Under the pieces are notes generated by a model. It saw only the letters and a program-made list of their open reading frames with translations. It made no database searches and had not been told where the DNA came from. From positions 682,001 to 746,000 of the forward strand of contig NZ_JASDDK010000001.1 in assembly GCF_030407435.1 (NCBI RefSeq): DNA of 64,000 nucleotides, in the 5' to 3' direction. This DNA comes from Winogradskyella bathintestinalis (GTDB lineage: Bacteria; Bacteroidota; Bacteroidia; Flavobacteriales; Flavobacteriaceae). The first letter of the stretch is position 1; every line of letters starts with the position of its first letter. A program made the position numbers and the translations under genes. Of the stretch, positions 34,426 through 43,818 are shown piece by piece.

Positions 34426-35553
34426 TTATTCGTTTTCTTCCGTAGTAGGTTTTTCCTCTAAAATTCCGAGTTTTTTAGCGCGTACTTCCCAGCTCTTTCT
34501 AGCCATATGTTGTAAGTCTGATACATCATCGCTTTCGTCCATAATTTCTAAACCGAGCAACGTTTCAATAACATCCTCCATAGTTACTAAACCACTTACC
34601 GAACCGTATTCATCCACAACTAATGCCATGTGGTTTCTACTTTCAACCAGTTTTGAAAATAAGGTTGGAATAGGTAAGTTACGCTCAATAACAATAATGT
34701 CTCTTATCAACTCAGAAAGCTTTTTACTCCCATTATCTAAAGCCATTTCCTTAAAAACTTCATCTTTTAAAACCAAACCTTTAATATTATCTGGACTATC
34801 AGAATAAATAGGAATTCTAGAAAAACGAAGATTCATATTTTCTTTAAAGAATAGTTCTACAGTTGTGTTTTCATCAACAGCTTCCATAACCGTTCGTGGA
34901 GTCATAATATCTTTTGCAAAAACCTCTTTAAACGTTAATAGGTTTTTAATAATGGTACTTTCGTTTTCTTCAAAAACTCCTTCTTCTTGGGCAATCTCTG
35001 CCATAGCGGCAAAACTTTCCCTGCTCAAAACACTCCCATGGCCCTTACCGCCAATTAATTTTGTAGTGAGTTGAAGCATCCAAAGGATACCGGTATATTT
35101 CAAAGGAAAAATTAAAATATTTAGTGCTTTGGAAGTAAAATTGGCTAATTTTTTCCAATAAGTAGCTCCAATAGTTTTAGGGATAATTTCTGAAGCGACC
35201 AAAATAAGAATAGTCATTATAGTGGAAACGATACCAACCATGAGATCTTCGGTGAACGCTATACCTAAAACAGTATGTTCTGTAGAGCCATAAAGTTTAA
35301 CATAAGCTACTTTGGCTTGTACACCAACTAAGATTGCTCCCACAGTATGTGCAATTGTATTTAGTGTAAGAATGGCAATTAACGGACGATCTACATCCTT
35401 TTTTAATTCTTCTAAATTAGTAGCGTAGGCGTTTCCTTCTTTCTTTTTAAGATTGATAAATGTAGGAGTTATACTTAGAAGTACAGCCTCCAAAATGGAA
35501 CATAGAAATGAAAAGAAGATGGATATGACAGCGTAAAAAATGAGTAAGCCCAT
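34426..35553 (-). CDS. CNNM/CorC family membrane protein with CBS pair
   Basis: A 375-residue protein: a DUF21/CNNM transmembrane domain (about 1-180, four hydrophobic segments, with I-L-E-A-V-L-L-S-I-T and E-I-I-P-K-T-I-G) followed by a CBS-domain pair (about 205-345, I-M-T-P-R-T-V-M-E and V-V-D-E-Y-G-S-V-S-G-L-V-T-M-E-D). It lacks the CorC_HlyC C-terminal domain seen in longer relatives. The family is linked to magnesium or other divalent-cation transport. TAACTTTG (35578-35585, minus strand) is a possible -7 box. ogt follows directly. Confidence 0.9.
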   Translation of the reverse strand: MGLLIFYAVISIFFSFLCSILEAVLLSITPTFINLKKKEGNAYATNLEELKKDVDRPLIAILTLNTIAHTVGAILVGVQAKVAYVKLYGSTEHTVLGIAFTEDLMVGIVSTIMTILILVASEIIPKTIGATYWKKLANFTSKALNILIFPLKYTGILWMLQLTTKLIGGKGHGSVLSRESFAAMAEIAQEEGVFEENESTIIKNLLTFKEVFAKDIMTPRTVMEAVDENTTVELFFKENMNLRFSRIPIYSDSPDNIKGLVLKDEVFKEMALDNGSKKLSELIRDIIVIERNLPIPTLFSKLVESRNHMALVVDEYGSVSGLVTMEDVIETLLGLEIMDESDDVSDLQHMARKSWEVRAKKLGILEEKPTTEENE

Positions 35554-35711
35554 TAATAGTTTGAAGTTTTAGAGTTACAAAGTTACAAAATGAATGTTTA
35601 AGTTCAGATTTAAAATAAAAAGTCCCAAAATCTTATGATTTTGAAACTTTTTACGTCAAGGTCAATTTATATATTAGGTTCAATTGAGAATAAAATAATT
35701 TTAAAAATCAC

Positions 35712-36218
35712 TTACTCTACTTTGAATTCTGACCGTTCATAAAACATTTCATCTTGCGGATAAGACGCTACATCATCATTTCTATTGTACGAGTCTAAAA
35801 TTAGAATTTCATAATCCCTATAAATGTCAGTCCCTTTTTTTAAGCGTTTAGTTTCTGCAAAGGTTTTATGATTTACCTCTTTAGTAAAAACTAGTTCGCT
35901 TTCTAAATTGAGATGCGCCATACCAATAGGTATAATGAGATGATTTTCACCTTTTTCATTTATAAAATCGTGAACCCCATCTTTAGCTTTTGCACTGTAA
36001 GGTTTATAATTGGCTTCAATAATAGATGAATCCACTTCAACATCTAAATATACAACACGTTCTGTGTTTTTGTTAACAATTAAGTTATCTACGGTGCCAA
36101 TAACCCTTCCGTCCTTGTCTTTTACGTCCCAACCTCTAACATCTTTATCACTGTCAGCTACTTTATAGTTGGATAGCTCCTCTAAATAGTATACGCTCTT
36201 TTCGTTATTAGTACTCAT
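35712..36218 (-). CDS. PRC-barrel domain protein
   Basis: A 168-residue soluble protein with a PRC-barrel domain at about 15-105: Y-K-V-A-D-S-D-K-D-V-R-G-W-D-V-K-D-K-D-G, then V-I-G-T-V-D-N-L-I-V and V-V-Y-L-D-V-E-V. PRC barrels occur in RNA-processing, photosynthetic and stress proteins; this stand-alone form is often associated with stress genes. The C-terminal part (about 125-168) is Tyr- and Asp-rich and unrecognised. It starts 3 bases after the stop of the acidic membrane protein, so both belong to one operon. Confidence 0.85.
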   Translation of the reverse strand: MSTNNEKSVYYLEELSNYKVADSDKDVRGWDVKDKDGRVIGTVDNLIVNKNTERVVYLDVEVDSSIIEANYKPYSAKAKDGVHDFINEKGENHLIIPIGMAHLNLESELVFTKEVNHKTFAETKRLKKGTDIYRDYEILILDSYNRNDDVASYPQDEMFYERSEFKVE

Positions 36219-36221
36219 AAT

Positions 36222-36869
36222 TTATCTTTTTTTCATGTTAGTTAATAACTCTTCGGCATTAGCGAAGAAGTTTTTTACTGCGGTCTTCTGTTCTAAGGTT
36301 TTAGTATCTGGCTTAATCGCCATAATCGAATTTTGTAATTGAGACCAATCATTATCTAAATCTGGAAACTTTGCTGTTTGTATGGTTTTCAATGCATTTA
36401 CTATGATTTCCCCAGAATTCCTTATTTTATCTGCATGATCTACCTTATAAGGATCTTCGGTGACAGACTCTGCATTGGTCCTTGCAGTTGAAAGATCTGC
36501 ACTCACATCTACCTGTAATGAATCTGCTACAGCTTTAGTTGCAGCAATAAGCTTAGTAAGTGCACGGTTAGTATACTCATGATCAATACCCATTTTGTCG
36601 TTATTGTCTATATACGTACGATATGTTGAAACGTTTGAGTTCGCACTATCCGAAATCATAAATTCATCATCTTTAATGCTATCATTGTCTATACTGTTAT
36701 CATTAACGGTATCGTCTGTAATCATTTCTACATCGTCTGGTCCATCGTCTATTTCTCCATCGTCGTCATTACCTCCCACGAACAAGAAATAGAGTAATGC
36801 CAAGATTACTATCGCTAGTAATATCCAAGGCCATATGGGTTTCTTTTTTTCAATTTTAATTTCTGCCAT
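36222..36869 (-). CDS. Membrane-anchored acidic protein, unknown function
   Basis: Reads as a 215-residue protein from the ATG at 36869; an earlier start at 36911 would add 14 residues before the basic patch and seems less natural. After K-I-E-K-K-K-P a membrane helix follows (about 12-30, W-P-W-I-L-L-A-I-V-I-L-A-L-L-Y-F), then a very acidic linker (Asp/Asn-rich, about 33-75), then a helical domain (about 90-215) ending K-K-R. No known family is recognised. It is probably anchored in the inner membrane with the helical part in the periplasm. Its operon partner is the PRC-barrel protein. Confidence 0.7.
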   Translation of the reverse strand: MAEIKIEKKKPIWPWILLAIVILALLYFLFVGGNDDDGEIDDGPDDVEMITDDTVNDNSIDNDSIKDDEFMISDSANSNVSTYRTYIDNNDKMGIDHEYTNRALTKLIAATKAVADSLQVDVSADLSTARTNAESVTEDPYKVDHADKIRNSGEIIVNALKTIQTAKFPDLDNDWSQLQNSIMAIKPDTKTLEQKTAVKNFFANAEELLTNMKKR

Positions 36870-37335
36870 AATAATGTGTTTTTTTTGGTTAATTATTTCT
36901 GTGTCGTACATGATGTTTTTAAGTCTTTGAACTGTAAGTCAACCTAGTACGACAATCTTGATATTCTCCTTTAAATATACTTCGAGAATTAGAAGAAGGT
37001 TTGCTGTATTGATTTAATCATTAATTCAAAACAAGTTACATGTACAAAAATGTCCTAAGTAAATCGATTTTGAAATCATAAGTTAAGAAAGATACATTCA
37101 GTTTAATGTTACAACATAGAAGCAATTTTTTTAAAGACAGATTAACTGGTTTTCAGAAATAATAGAAAGTGTAAATTTTTGATTGTATTGAAAAAAGGTA
37201 AGTAGAATATAAATATGTGTCTATATCGTAATAATTTGGCTCCATTTCCACGAAAAGTTTCATTAAAACATATAAAATTTAATATATTAAAACCTAACAG
37301 TAATAGGTGACATAAGCTGCCTTATATTAATATTT
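36870..37335. other. Divergent intergenic region
   Basis: Over 400 bases between the acidic membrane protein gene and the histidine kinase gene. I find no ORF with a plausible composition, no hairpin and no good two-part promoter. It presumably holds both promoters. Confidence 0.4.
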
Positions 37336-38373
37336 ATGAAAATATATCACTCACTTTCCAAAATACCATTTTTAAAAAAGTACTCTTACAAATTTTTATT
37401 TGTAGCCTTTTTGGGAATACATATTCCGTTGTTAGGTATATTGTTTTATACACTGTTTGCTTCAAATATCTCTACAACTAAATTAGTTGTAGCCATTTTA
37501 GGGCTAACGCTTGCAGCAACAGGATTAACACTACATATTCTAAACAAATTATTAGTGCCAATTATTAAAGGTGAAATGGCGTTAAATGCCTATGTGAAAA
37601 ATAATACACTACCGACCTTACCTTTAACATATAGTGACGAGGTCGGACAAATTCTCAAAAACATTCAGCTCACTATTGAACGCTTAGATGAAATTGATAA
37701 GGAAAAACAAGATGTTACCGAATTGATTTCGCACGATTTACGGACACCAGTAATTCAATCATTAGAAATAATTAATTTTTTAAAAACGGATGGAACAGAT
37801 GCGGTGGAGCGAGAAGAGTATCTTAATTTATTAAGCGATATATCGTCTAAACAACTTAAGTTTTTAGATGGTATGTTAAAAATCTTAAAAGCGAAACAAG
37901 TAGAGATTAGTTCCAATAATTTTGAGCAATTACCTGTTTTTGACATAGTAAATGAGGTGATAAATGACTATAGAAAAGAAATAACTTCTAAACAGTTAGA
38001 GGTGCGAAATAATATCCCTAAACATATTAGAATCAACGGTCATGCTCTTGGCATAAAACAGGTATTTACCAATTTATTAAGCAATGCTATTAAATTTTCT
38101 AAAACTAATGGTGAGATTGATATTACTATTAAACCAATAAGAAATAGGATGCAAATAGAGATTAGCGATAATGGTACAGGTTTTACTAGGAAAACTAAAA
38201 AAACGCTTTTTAGTAAATTTGTGCCTGGACATTTGGGTACGCACAGTGAACCAACTACAGGGCTTGGGCTTTATCTTTCAAAAAAGATTATTGAGAAACA
38301 TGGAGGTACTATTGAGCCTTTCAGTAAAGGAAAAGATAAAGGTGCCAAATTTGTAATTAGTTTACCCGTATAA
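37336..38373 (+). CDS. Sensor histidine kinase, two membrane helices
   Basis: A 345-residue kinase. Two helices (about 20-41 and 49-68) with almost no periplasmic loop, a short linker, the dimerisation/phosphorylation helix with His133 in E-L-I-S-H-D-L-R-T-P, and an HATPase domain with N-L-L-S-N-A-I-K-F-S (N-box, about 248-257), D-N-G-T-G-F (G1) and G-L-G-L-Y-L-S-K-K (G2). The lack of a sensor loop suggests that it senses within the membrane or through a partner. No response regulator gene is adjacent, so it is an orphan. It is convergent with hemB. Confidence 0.92.
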   Translation: MKIYHSLSKIPFLKKYSYKFLFVAFLGIHIPLLGILFYTLFASNISTTKLVVAILGLTLAATGLTLHILNKLLVPIIKGEMALNAYVKNNTLPTLPLTYSDEVGQILKNIQLTIERLDEIDKEKQDVTELISHDLRTPVIQSLEIINFLKTDGTDAVEREEYLNLLSDISSKQLKFLDGMLKILKAKQVEISSNNFEQLPVFDIVNEVINDYRKEITSKQLEVRNNIPKHIRINGHALGIKQVFTNLLSNAIKFSKTNGEIDITIKPIRNRMQIEISDNGTGFTRKTKKTLFSKFVPGHLGTHSEPTTGLGLYLSKKIIEKHGGTIEPFSKGKDKGAKFVISLPV

Positions 38374-38435
38374 TTATTTGAGCAATATTAGATTTTAAGA
38401 TTTTGGTTTCGAAAAGATAATTATGCATTGATCAA

Positions 38436-39425
38436 TTAGCCGATTAATTTTACGACATCTTTAGCAAAGTAGCTTGCAATGATATCTGCACCAGCACGCT
38501 TAATAGAGGTTACTTGCTCCATCATCACCGCATCATGGTCTAACCACCCTTTTTCAGCCGCAGCCTTTAACATAGCATATTCGCCTGAAACTTGGTAAAC
38601 AGCAACCGGTACATTAAATGTATTTTTAATATCTCTAACAATATCTAAATAACATAAACCAGGTTTTACCATTACCATATCTGCTCCCTCGTTGATATCC
38701 ATTTCGGTCTCTTTAATAGCTTCATCTCTGTTGGCAAAATCCATTTGATAGGTTTTTTTATCCTTAGGAATATCCACCAAATCTACAGGAGCAGAATCCA
38801 GAGCATCTCTAAAAGGCCCGTAAAACGCCGAAGCATATTTAGCCGAATAACTCATAATACCGGTATCAATAAAATTAGATTGGTCTAAGGCTTCGCGGAT
38901 TCCAATAATTCTGCCATCCATCATATCGCTAGGTGCCACAAAATTTGCACCAGCCTCTGCATGGGATAGGCTCATTTCCGCTAAAGCTTCAACAGTGGCA
39001 TCATTTATTATTTTTCCGTTTTCTACAATGCCATCATGTCCATAAGTTGAATATGGATCTAAGGCCACATCTGTCATTACTAACATTTCTGGACATACAT
39101 CTTTTACGGTTTTTATAGCGCGTTGCATTAATCCATTAGTATTCCAAGCTTCCGTGCCTTTATTGTCTTTTAAATTATCGTCTACCTTAACAAAAAGCAA
39201 AACCGATTTTAGGCCTAAATTCCATAGTGTTTTTACTTCCTCTTTTAATAAATCTAAACTGAAACGATAGTAGTTTGGCATCGATGCAATCTCTTCTTTT
39301 ACACCTTTACCCTCAACAATAAATAATGGTACCAAAAAATCGTTTGGTGTGATGTAAGTTTCCCTAACTAAACTTCTAATAGCTTCGTTGGTTCGTAGTC
39401 TTCTATTTCTTCTAATTGGAAACAT
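38436..39425 (-). CDS. hemB: Porphobilinogen synthase (5-aminolevulinate dehydratase)
   Basis: Condenses two 5-aminolevulinate molecules into porphobilinogen. The 329-residue protein carries the catalytic Schiff-base lysine in M-V-K-P-G (about 252-256) and the second active-site lysine region Y-Q-M-D-F-A-N-R-D-E-A. The metal-site segment reads D-V-A-L-D-P-Y-S-T-Y-G-H-D-G: the three cysteines of zinc enzymes are replaced by Ala, Asp and Asp, which marks the magnesium-type enzyme. A -7-like TAACTTTG (39472-39479, minus strand) lies 46 bases upstream. Last gene of the minus-strand haem cluster. Confidence 0.97.
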   Translation of the reverse strand: MFPIRRNRRLRTNEAIRSLVRETYITPNDFLVPLFIVEGKGVKEEIASMPNYYRFSLDLLKEEVKTLWNLGLKSVLLFVKVDDNLKDNKGTEAWNTNGLMQRAIKTVKDVCPEMLVMTDVALDPYSTYGHDGIVENGKIINDATVEALAEMSLSHAEAGANFVAPSDMMDGRIIGIREALDQSNFIDTGIMSYSAKYASAFYGPFRDALDSAPVDLVDIPKDKKTYQMDFANRDEAIKETEMDINEGADMVMVKPGLCYLDIVRDIKNTFNVPVAVYQVSGEYAMLKAAAEKGWLDHDAVMMEQVTSIKRAGADIIASYFAKDVVKLIG

Positions 39426-39532
39426 AATAAGGATCTAAATTTAGGTTGATAAAAATTACGGTTATCAATCACAAAGTTACTCATAATTACCCGTTTTTTA
39501 TCGCTAGAAAGCTGTAGACTTTTCAAATGATA

Positions 39533-39919
39533 TTATTTACTTAAGCCTATATAAAACCAGCAATTATTTTCTTTTACAAAAGCGGATTTTTCATTGATAA
39601 CATCTACTTTTCCATTTTCGAAAAAATAGGCGTTGAAGGTTACCGTACCTTCATTATCTTCTTTAGAACCCTTTGAGGATTCTATTATTTCTAATCGTAT
39701 CCATTGTACTGATTTTGCCCATTTTACAATAGCTTTTTTCTCTTTTATTGGTCGTGTAGATGTATGATGCGTTGCCATTAAATAATCCCCATTTGCTAAA
39801 ACAAACGCACTATATCTAGAGCGCATTAATTGTTCGGCTGTAGCTGTTATTCCATGATTTATATGAAAAATCTCGCAGCATTCATTATAGGTTTTGTTAT
39901 TTCCGCAATAGCAGTTCAT
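39533..39919 (-). CDS. YchJ/UPF0225-type SEC-C motif protein
   Basis: A 128-residue protein from the ATG at 39919; an upstream frame extends to 39988 but would overlap hemF and displace the cysteine motif from the N-terminus. The metal-binding SEC-C motif opens the protein: M-N-C-Y-C-G-N-N-K-T-Y-N-E-C-C-E. The UPF0225 core follows with A-E-Q-L-M-R-S-R-Y-S-A-F and Y-L-M-A-T-H-H. The motif binds zinc; the function of YchJ-type proteins is not established. It sits between hemF and hemB and is probably co-transcribed with the haem genes. Confidence 0.85.
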   Translation of the reverse strand: MNCYCGNNKTYNECCEIFHINHGITATAEQLMRSRYSAFVLANGDYLMATHHTSTRPIKEKKAIVKWAKSVQWIRLEIIESSKGSKEDNEGTVTFNAYFFENGKVDVINEKSAFVKENNCWFYIGLSK

Positions 39920-39978
39920 AATTGTATTTACTCCTTTTAGATTTGGCAGATTTTTTTGAAACCTTACAGGTCTATAGC

Positions 39979-40959
39979 TTACACCCAATCTACAGGATTT
40001 TGTAAAACTTCAATCAATTTTTCTTCTTCACTTCCCTTTTCCGGATGATGGTCGTAAACCCATTGTACATGTGGTGGTAAGCTCATTAAAATGCTTTCAA
40101 TACGTCCATTGGTTTTTAAGCCGAACAAGGTACCTTTATCGTGAACCAAATTGAATTCAACATAACGGCCTCTTCTAATTTCTTGCCAGTCGCGTTGTTG
40201 TTTTGTATATTTTATGTCTTTTCGTTTTTCAACAATAGGGACATAAGCTTCTAAAAAACTATTACCGACTTCAGTAACAAAGTCATACCAATTTTGCATG
40301 CTCATTTCTTCTGAAGCTTTACAATAATCAAAAAACAAACCACCAATTCCGCGCCCTTCATTACGGTGTGCATTGTAAAAATATTCATCGCAACGTGCCT
40401 TGTATTTTTTATAAAATTCGACATTATGAGGATCGCAAGCTGTCTTACAAGTTTGATGGAAATGTTTAGCATCTACTTCAAACAAATAGTAAGGTGTTAA
40501 ATCTTGTCCACCACCAAACCATTGATCAACGATCTTTCCGTCTTGATCATACATTTCAAAATAGCGCCAATTCGCATGAACTGTCGGCACCATCGGATTA
40601 GTAGGATGAAGAACTAAACTCAATCCACAAGCAAAAAAATCTGCATCTTCAACACCAAAGTATTTTTGCATACTGTCTGGTAATTTACCATGAACTCCAG
40701 AAATGTTAACACCTCCCTTTTCAAAAACATTTCCATGTTCTATAACGCGTGTTCTGCCGCCACCACCTTCTGGTCGTTCCCAAAGGTCTTCTTGAAATTT
40801 TGCCTTACCATCAACATCTTCAAGTTTTGAGGTTATAGTGTCTTGTAGTTGGTGTATATAGTTGAAGAACTTATCTTTTATTTCTTCGTTGAATTGTTTT
40901 CCTTGTCCTGTAGTGTTTTCAGAACTTGAGAGGTCTTCAATAGAATTATTTTTAGGCAT
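39979..40959 (-). CDS. hemF: Oxygen-dependent coproporphyrinogen III oxidase
   Basis: Aerobic oxidative decarboxylation of coproporphyrinogen III to protoporphyrinogen IX. From the ATG at 40959 (a TTG at 40986 gives nine more residues) the protein has 326 residues. Family hallmarks: G-G-G-G-R-T-R-V (glycine loop), G-G-V-N-I-S-G-V-H-G, F-G-G-G-Q-D-L-T-P-Y-Y, and G-R-Y-V-E-F-N-L-V-H-D-K-G-T-L-F-G-L (split here by residue). Conserved histidines are present. Using the oxygen-dependent enzyme fits an aerobic organism; no hemN is in the window. Confidence 0.97.
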   Translation of the reverse strand: MPKNNSIEDLSSSENTTGQGKQFNEEIKDKFFNYIHQLQDTITSKLEDVDGKAKFQEDLWERPEGGGGRTRVIEHGNVFEKGGVNISGVHGKLPDSMQKYFGVEDADFFACGLSLVLHPTNPMVPTVHANWRYFEMYDQDGKIVDQWFGGGQDLTPYYLFEVDAKHFHQTCKTACDPHNVEFYKKYKARCDEYFYNAHRNEGRGIGGLFFDYCKASEEMSMQNWYDFVTEVGNSFLEAYVPIVEKRKDIKYTKQQRDWQEIRRGRYVEFNLVHDKGTLFGLKTNGRIESILMSLPPHVQWVYDHHPEKGSEEEKLIEVLQNPVDWV

Positions 40960-41153
40960 GAAATTAAATTTTTTATAAATCTTCAAATTATGAAATTACA
41001 TAATCTTTTTTTGAATTTATTAAACTTTCGTCTTTGGTTAAAAAATTTTGAAATGAAGAGAACTAAACAGTTTTAAAGGTAATTTTCATTTTTCCAATTA
41101 GTATCATTCTGATAAATATCTGTCACGATTTTAAAACCGTGTAGGTTATAATG

Positions 41154-41690
41154 CTATTTTTTAGAATTTAATTCATAAAGTTCCATATCCAAAGGCTGTT
41201 CTCTATTTGGTGTAAATTCATTCGGCAAAGTTTTAATCCATTCAAACTGATTATTCGTGGCCACTCTAACACTTGCCATATTATCTTTATGTACAATAAT
41301 TTGAAGTGTTTCTAATCCCAAATCAAAAGCATATTGCGATAAGTGTTGAATAGCTTTGGAAGCTAAGCCTTGCCCTTCAAAATTATAACCAATACAATAG
41401 GCGAATTCTCCTTGTTTAATTTCCCAATTCAGTTCCTTTAGAAAAAATAAGCCAACAAGTGCTCTGGTATCAGAATGTTTAAGGGTGAATAATAGTTCTT
41501 CATTATTCTGAAACTGTTTTGTTTTTTGTTCCACAAAATTGTTAGAAAGCGTCGGAGTGAGATTTTGTTCTAAGGTTTTAGGAAAATAATGGTTTAGTCG
41601 GTCTTCATTAGAAATTACGAAATTACAGATTTTCCAAGCATCTCCGTTGTGAATCTTATTGATTTCGAAACCATTGAACTGAGCAATCAT
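41154..41690 (-). CDS. GNAT family N-acetyltransferase
   Basis: A 178-residue acetyltransferase of the RimJ/RimL-like group. The acetyl-CoA binding region is visible as Y-C-I-G-Y-N-F-E-G-Q-G-L-A-S-K-A-I-Q (about 102-119), followed by L-Q-I-I-V-H-K-D-N-M-A-S-V-R-V-A. It transfers an acetyl group to an unknown amine, possibly a protein N-terminus or small molecule. The start overlaps the EI24 gene's stop by 4 bases (ATGA type), so the two are translationally coupled. Its place inside the haem cluster has no obvious functional meaning. Confidence 0.88.
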   Translation of the reverse strand: MIAQFNGFEINKIHNGDAWKICNFVISNEDRLNHYFPKTLEQNLTPTLSNNFVEQKTKQFQNNEELLFTLKHSDTRALVGLFFLKELNWEIKQGEFAYCIGYNFEGQGLASKAIQHLSQYAFDLGLETLQIIVHKDNMASVRVATNNQFEWIKTLPNEFTPNREQPLDMELYELNSKK

Positions 41691-42469
41691 ACCTCAGTTC
41701 TTAAAACAGGATGGTCATTTCGCAAAAGATCTTTATCTTTTAAAAGCTCAACCGTTTTTAGTGATGCAGCCGTCACGCTCATAGGCAAAACTAAAATAAC
41801 ACCAATTACAGGTATTAGTAAAAAGAGCATAAATACAAGGCCATTTCCTATAGCGATACCTCTGTGCTGTCTTACAAAACGAATACTTTCGCGATACTTA
41901 AAATGACGCTCTAAAGTATAGTCCATATTACCAAAACCTGCATAGTAAGCTTGAACTAAAAATAATAACACCGTTGAAAATATATTGACAACGGGAATAA
42001 ATTTCAATAAAAGTATGGGCATCGTAATTAGCAGTTCTTTGCCTAAATTTCTAACATTGATACGGATACCACGCCAAAGTTGTTCTTGAAAACTGGTATT
42101 TCTATGTTGATGTTTTTCTACTCCTGTTAAATACGCTTCGATTTTCTCTGAAACCGGACTCATAAATGGCGCAGATAATGCCATGATGATATGTTTATAT
42201 AATATTAGGCCGATAGCAATAATAATGATGGCTCCGATGAAAGTAGTTATGGAAGTAAAGGTTTCTTTTCCCCAGTCCCATATCCAAGCTTTCGCAATAA
42301 AACGGCCCATATTATCAGATAAACCATAAGCTGAAAGTCCGATTAAAGTAGCTGTGATTACGCTAATAATTATAGGTACAGCAAAATATTTCCAAAGTTT
42401 TAATTTTGAAATTATTGCCAATGCACCAGAATATGCCTTAATACCTTGTACTACGTTTTTTATCATCAT
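41687..42469 (-). CDS. EI24 domain membrane protein (CysZ-like)
   Basis: Reads as 260 residues from the ATG at 42469. The frame is open to an ATG at 42496, but those extra nine codons (R-F-L-L-S-Q-E-L) are the translated leader hairpin and should be discarded. Four to six hydrophobic segments (about 28-48, 75-100, 150-180, 210-245), with A-L-S-A-P-F-M-S-P-V-S-E-K in the loop, identify the EI24/CysZ family. CysZ imports sulfate in proteobacteria, but that role is not established for this branch. It is coupled to the GNAT gene. Confidence 0.85.
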   Translation of the reverse strand: MMIKNVVQGIKAYSGALAIISKLKLWKYFAVPIIISVITATLIGLSAYGLSDNMGRFIAKAWIWDWGKETFTSITTFIGAIIIIAIGLILYKHIIMALSAPFMSPVSEKIEAYLTGVEKHQHRNTSFQEQLWRGIRINVRNLGKELLITMPILLLKFIPVVNIFSTVLLFLVQAYYAGFGNMDYTLERHFKYRESIRFVRQHRGIAIGNGLVFMLFLLIPVIGVILVLPMSVTAASLKTVELLKDKDLLRNDHPVLRTEV

Positions 42470-42472
42470 TAG

Positions 42473-42505
42473 TTCCTGCGAAAGCAGGAATCTCATTTTA
42501 ATTAA
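42473..42505 (-). repeat. Leader hairpin element before EI24 gene
   Basis: On the minus strand: AATTAAAATGAGA, then TTCCTGC, loop TTTC, GCAGGAA, ending 3 bases before the ATG at 42469. A perfect 7-bp stem (42473-42479 with 42484-42490). One of the best copies of the family. Confidence 0.7.
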
Positions 42506-42610
42506 AAAAATTCAGTTTTTCAAAGTTAAGAATTTCAATAGAAACTTTGATTTTTTTTTAAGTATGAGTAAGAACACAGTAAGAGCAACAGTTTCTTCCC
42601 TTAGGGAAAA

Positions 42611-43648
42611 TTAGGACGGGCTTTTGTATTCTTTTACAGCATCAATAAAGGCTTTAGCATTTTCCAAAGGAATATTTGGCAAAATACCATGACCTAAATT
42701 CACAATGTATTTATCTTTTCCAAACTCATTAATCATTTGGGTGACCATCTTTTTAATTTCTGAAGGTGGAGAAAATAGACGTGTTGGGTCAAAATTACCT
42801 TGTAATGTTATGTTCCCACCCGTTAAGTAACGTGCGTTTCTAGCAGAACATGTCCAATCAATTCCTAGAGCTGAAGCTCCAGATTTTGCCATGGTATCTA
42901 AAGCAAACCAACAGCCTTTGCCAAAAGCAATGACAGGTGCATCATCTTTTAATGCATCGATGATTTGTTGAATATATTGCCAAGAAAATTCTTGATAATC
43001 CACAGGCGACAACATGCCTCCCCAAGAATCAAATACTTGGACAGCATTACAACCTGCTTTTACTTTCTCTTTTAAATAAGCAATCGTTGTATCCGTAATT
43101 TTCTGTAAAAGTTGATGCGCGGCTATCGGATTGGTAAAGCAAAATTCCTTGGCTTTATCAAAGTTTTTAGACCCTTGTCCTTGTACGCAATAGCACAAAA
43201 TTGTCCATGGCGAACCGGCAAAACCAATTAATGGAATTTCATCATTTAATTTTTCTTTGGTCGCTTTTATAGCTTCGTAAACATAGTTTAATGCCTCTTT
43301 AACATCTGGAACGATAACATTATCCACATCCTTTTGAGAACGTACAGGGTTAGGCAAATAAGGGCCAAAATTAGGTTTCATCTGCACCTCAATATTCATC
43401 GCTTGCGGAATAACCAAAATATCCGAAAACAAAATAGCTGCATCCATACCGTATCGACGAATTGGTTGCACTGTTATTTCACTGGCTAATTCAGGTGTTT
43501 GGCATCGTGTAAAGAAATCGTATTTTGCTTTGATTTCCATAAACTCTGGTAAGTAGCGACCGGCTTGGCGCATCATCCATACTGGTGGTCGTTCAACAGT
43601 CTCACCTCTTAATGCTCTTAGGAATAAATCGTTTTTAATCATGCTCAT
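42611..43648 (-). CDS. hemE: Uroporphyrinogen decarboxylase
   Basis: Removes four carboxyl groups from uroporphyrinogen III, giving coproporphyrinogen III. In 345 residues the signature [14 protein letters not shown] (about 22-35) is perfect, and the second motif [12 protein letters not shown] and the catalytic Asp in I-L-F-S-D-I-L are present. The start may be the ATG at 43648 or the one two codons later. A degenerate leader hairpin (43649-43680) directly precedes it. Confidence 0.97.
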   Translation of the reverse strand: MSMIKNDLFLRALRGETVERPPVWMMRQAGRYLPEFMEIKAKYDFFTRCQTPELASEITVQPIRRYGMDAAILFSDILVIPQAMNIEVQMKPNFGPYLPNPVRSQKDVDNVIVPDVKEALNYVYEAIKATKEKLNDEIPLIGFAGSPWTILCYCVQGQGSKNFDKAKEFCFTNPIAAHQLLQKITDTTIAYLKEKVKAGCNAVQVFDSWGGMLSPVDYQEFSWQYIQQIIDALKDDAPVIAFGKGCWFALDTMAKSGASALGIDWTCSARNARYLTGGNITLQGNFDPTRLFSPPSEIKKMVTQMINEFGKDKYIVNLGHGILPNIPLENAKAFIDAVKEYKSPS

Positions 43649-43680
43649 TTCCCGTGAAAATCGGAATCTTTTTAATTAAA
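43649..43680 (-). repeat. Leader hairpin element before hemE (imperfect)
   Basis: On the minus strand: TTTAATTAAAAAGATTCCGA, loop, CGGGAAA, touching the hemE start. The stem is short and imperfect, but the flanking order is the same as in the other copies. Confidence 0.55.
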
Positions 43681-43725
43681 CTCTTAGTTTTTATACGTTC
43701 GGTCAATGCGAATTAAGCTTTTTTT

Positions 43726-43743
43726 GCTTGACGTAGGAATCTG
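43726..43743 (-). repeat. Degenerate leader element upstream of hemE
   Basis: On the minus strand CAGATTCCTACGTCAAGC keeps the AGATTCC arm but lacks a matching right arm. It is in tandem with the copy at 43649-43680, as in the trpS leader. Confidence 0.35.
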
Positions 43744-43818
43744 TTTATTAGAGATTATGGCTAAAGTAAATTATTTCAGACCTGTTAGGTTTTCAAAAAC
43801 CTTATAGATATTTTTTAA

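Noticed and set aside
9589..42528. Single TAnnTTTG-type boxes before the HU-SPOR, trpS, CNNM and EI24 genes
   Set aside because: They lack a TTG element 17-23 bases upstream, and such 8-mers are frequent in AT-rich DNA, so they are mentioned in text but not listed as promoters.
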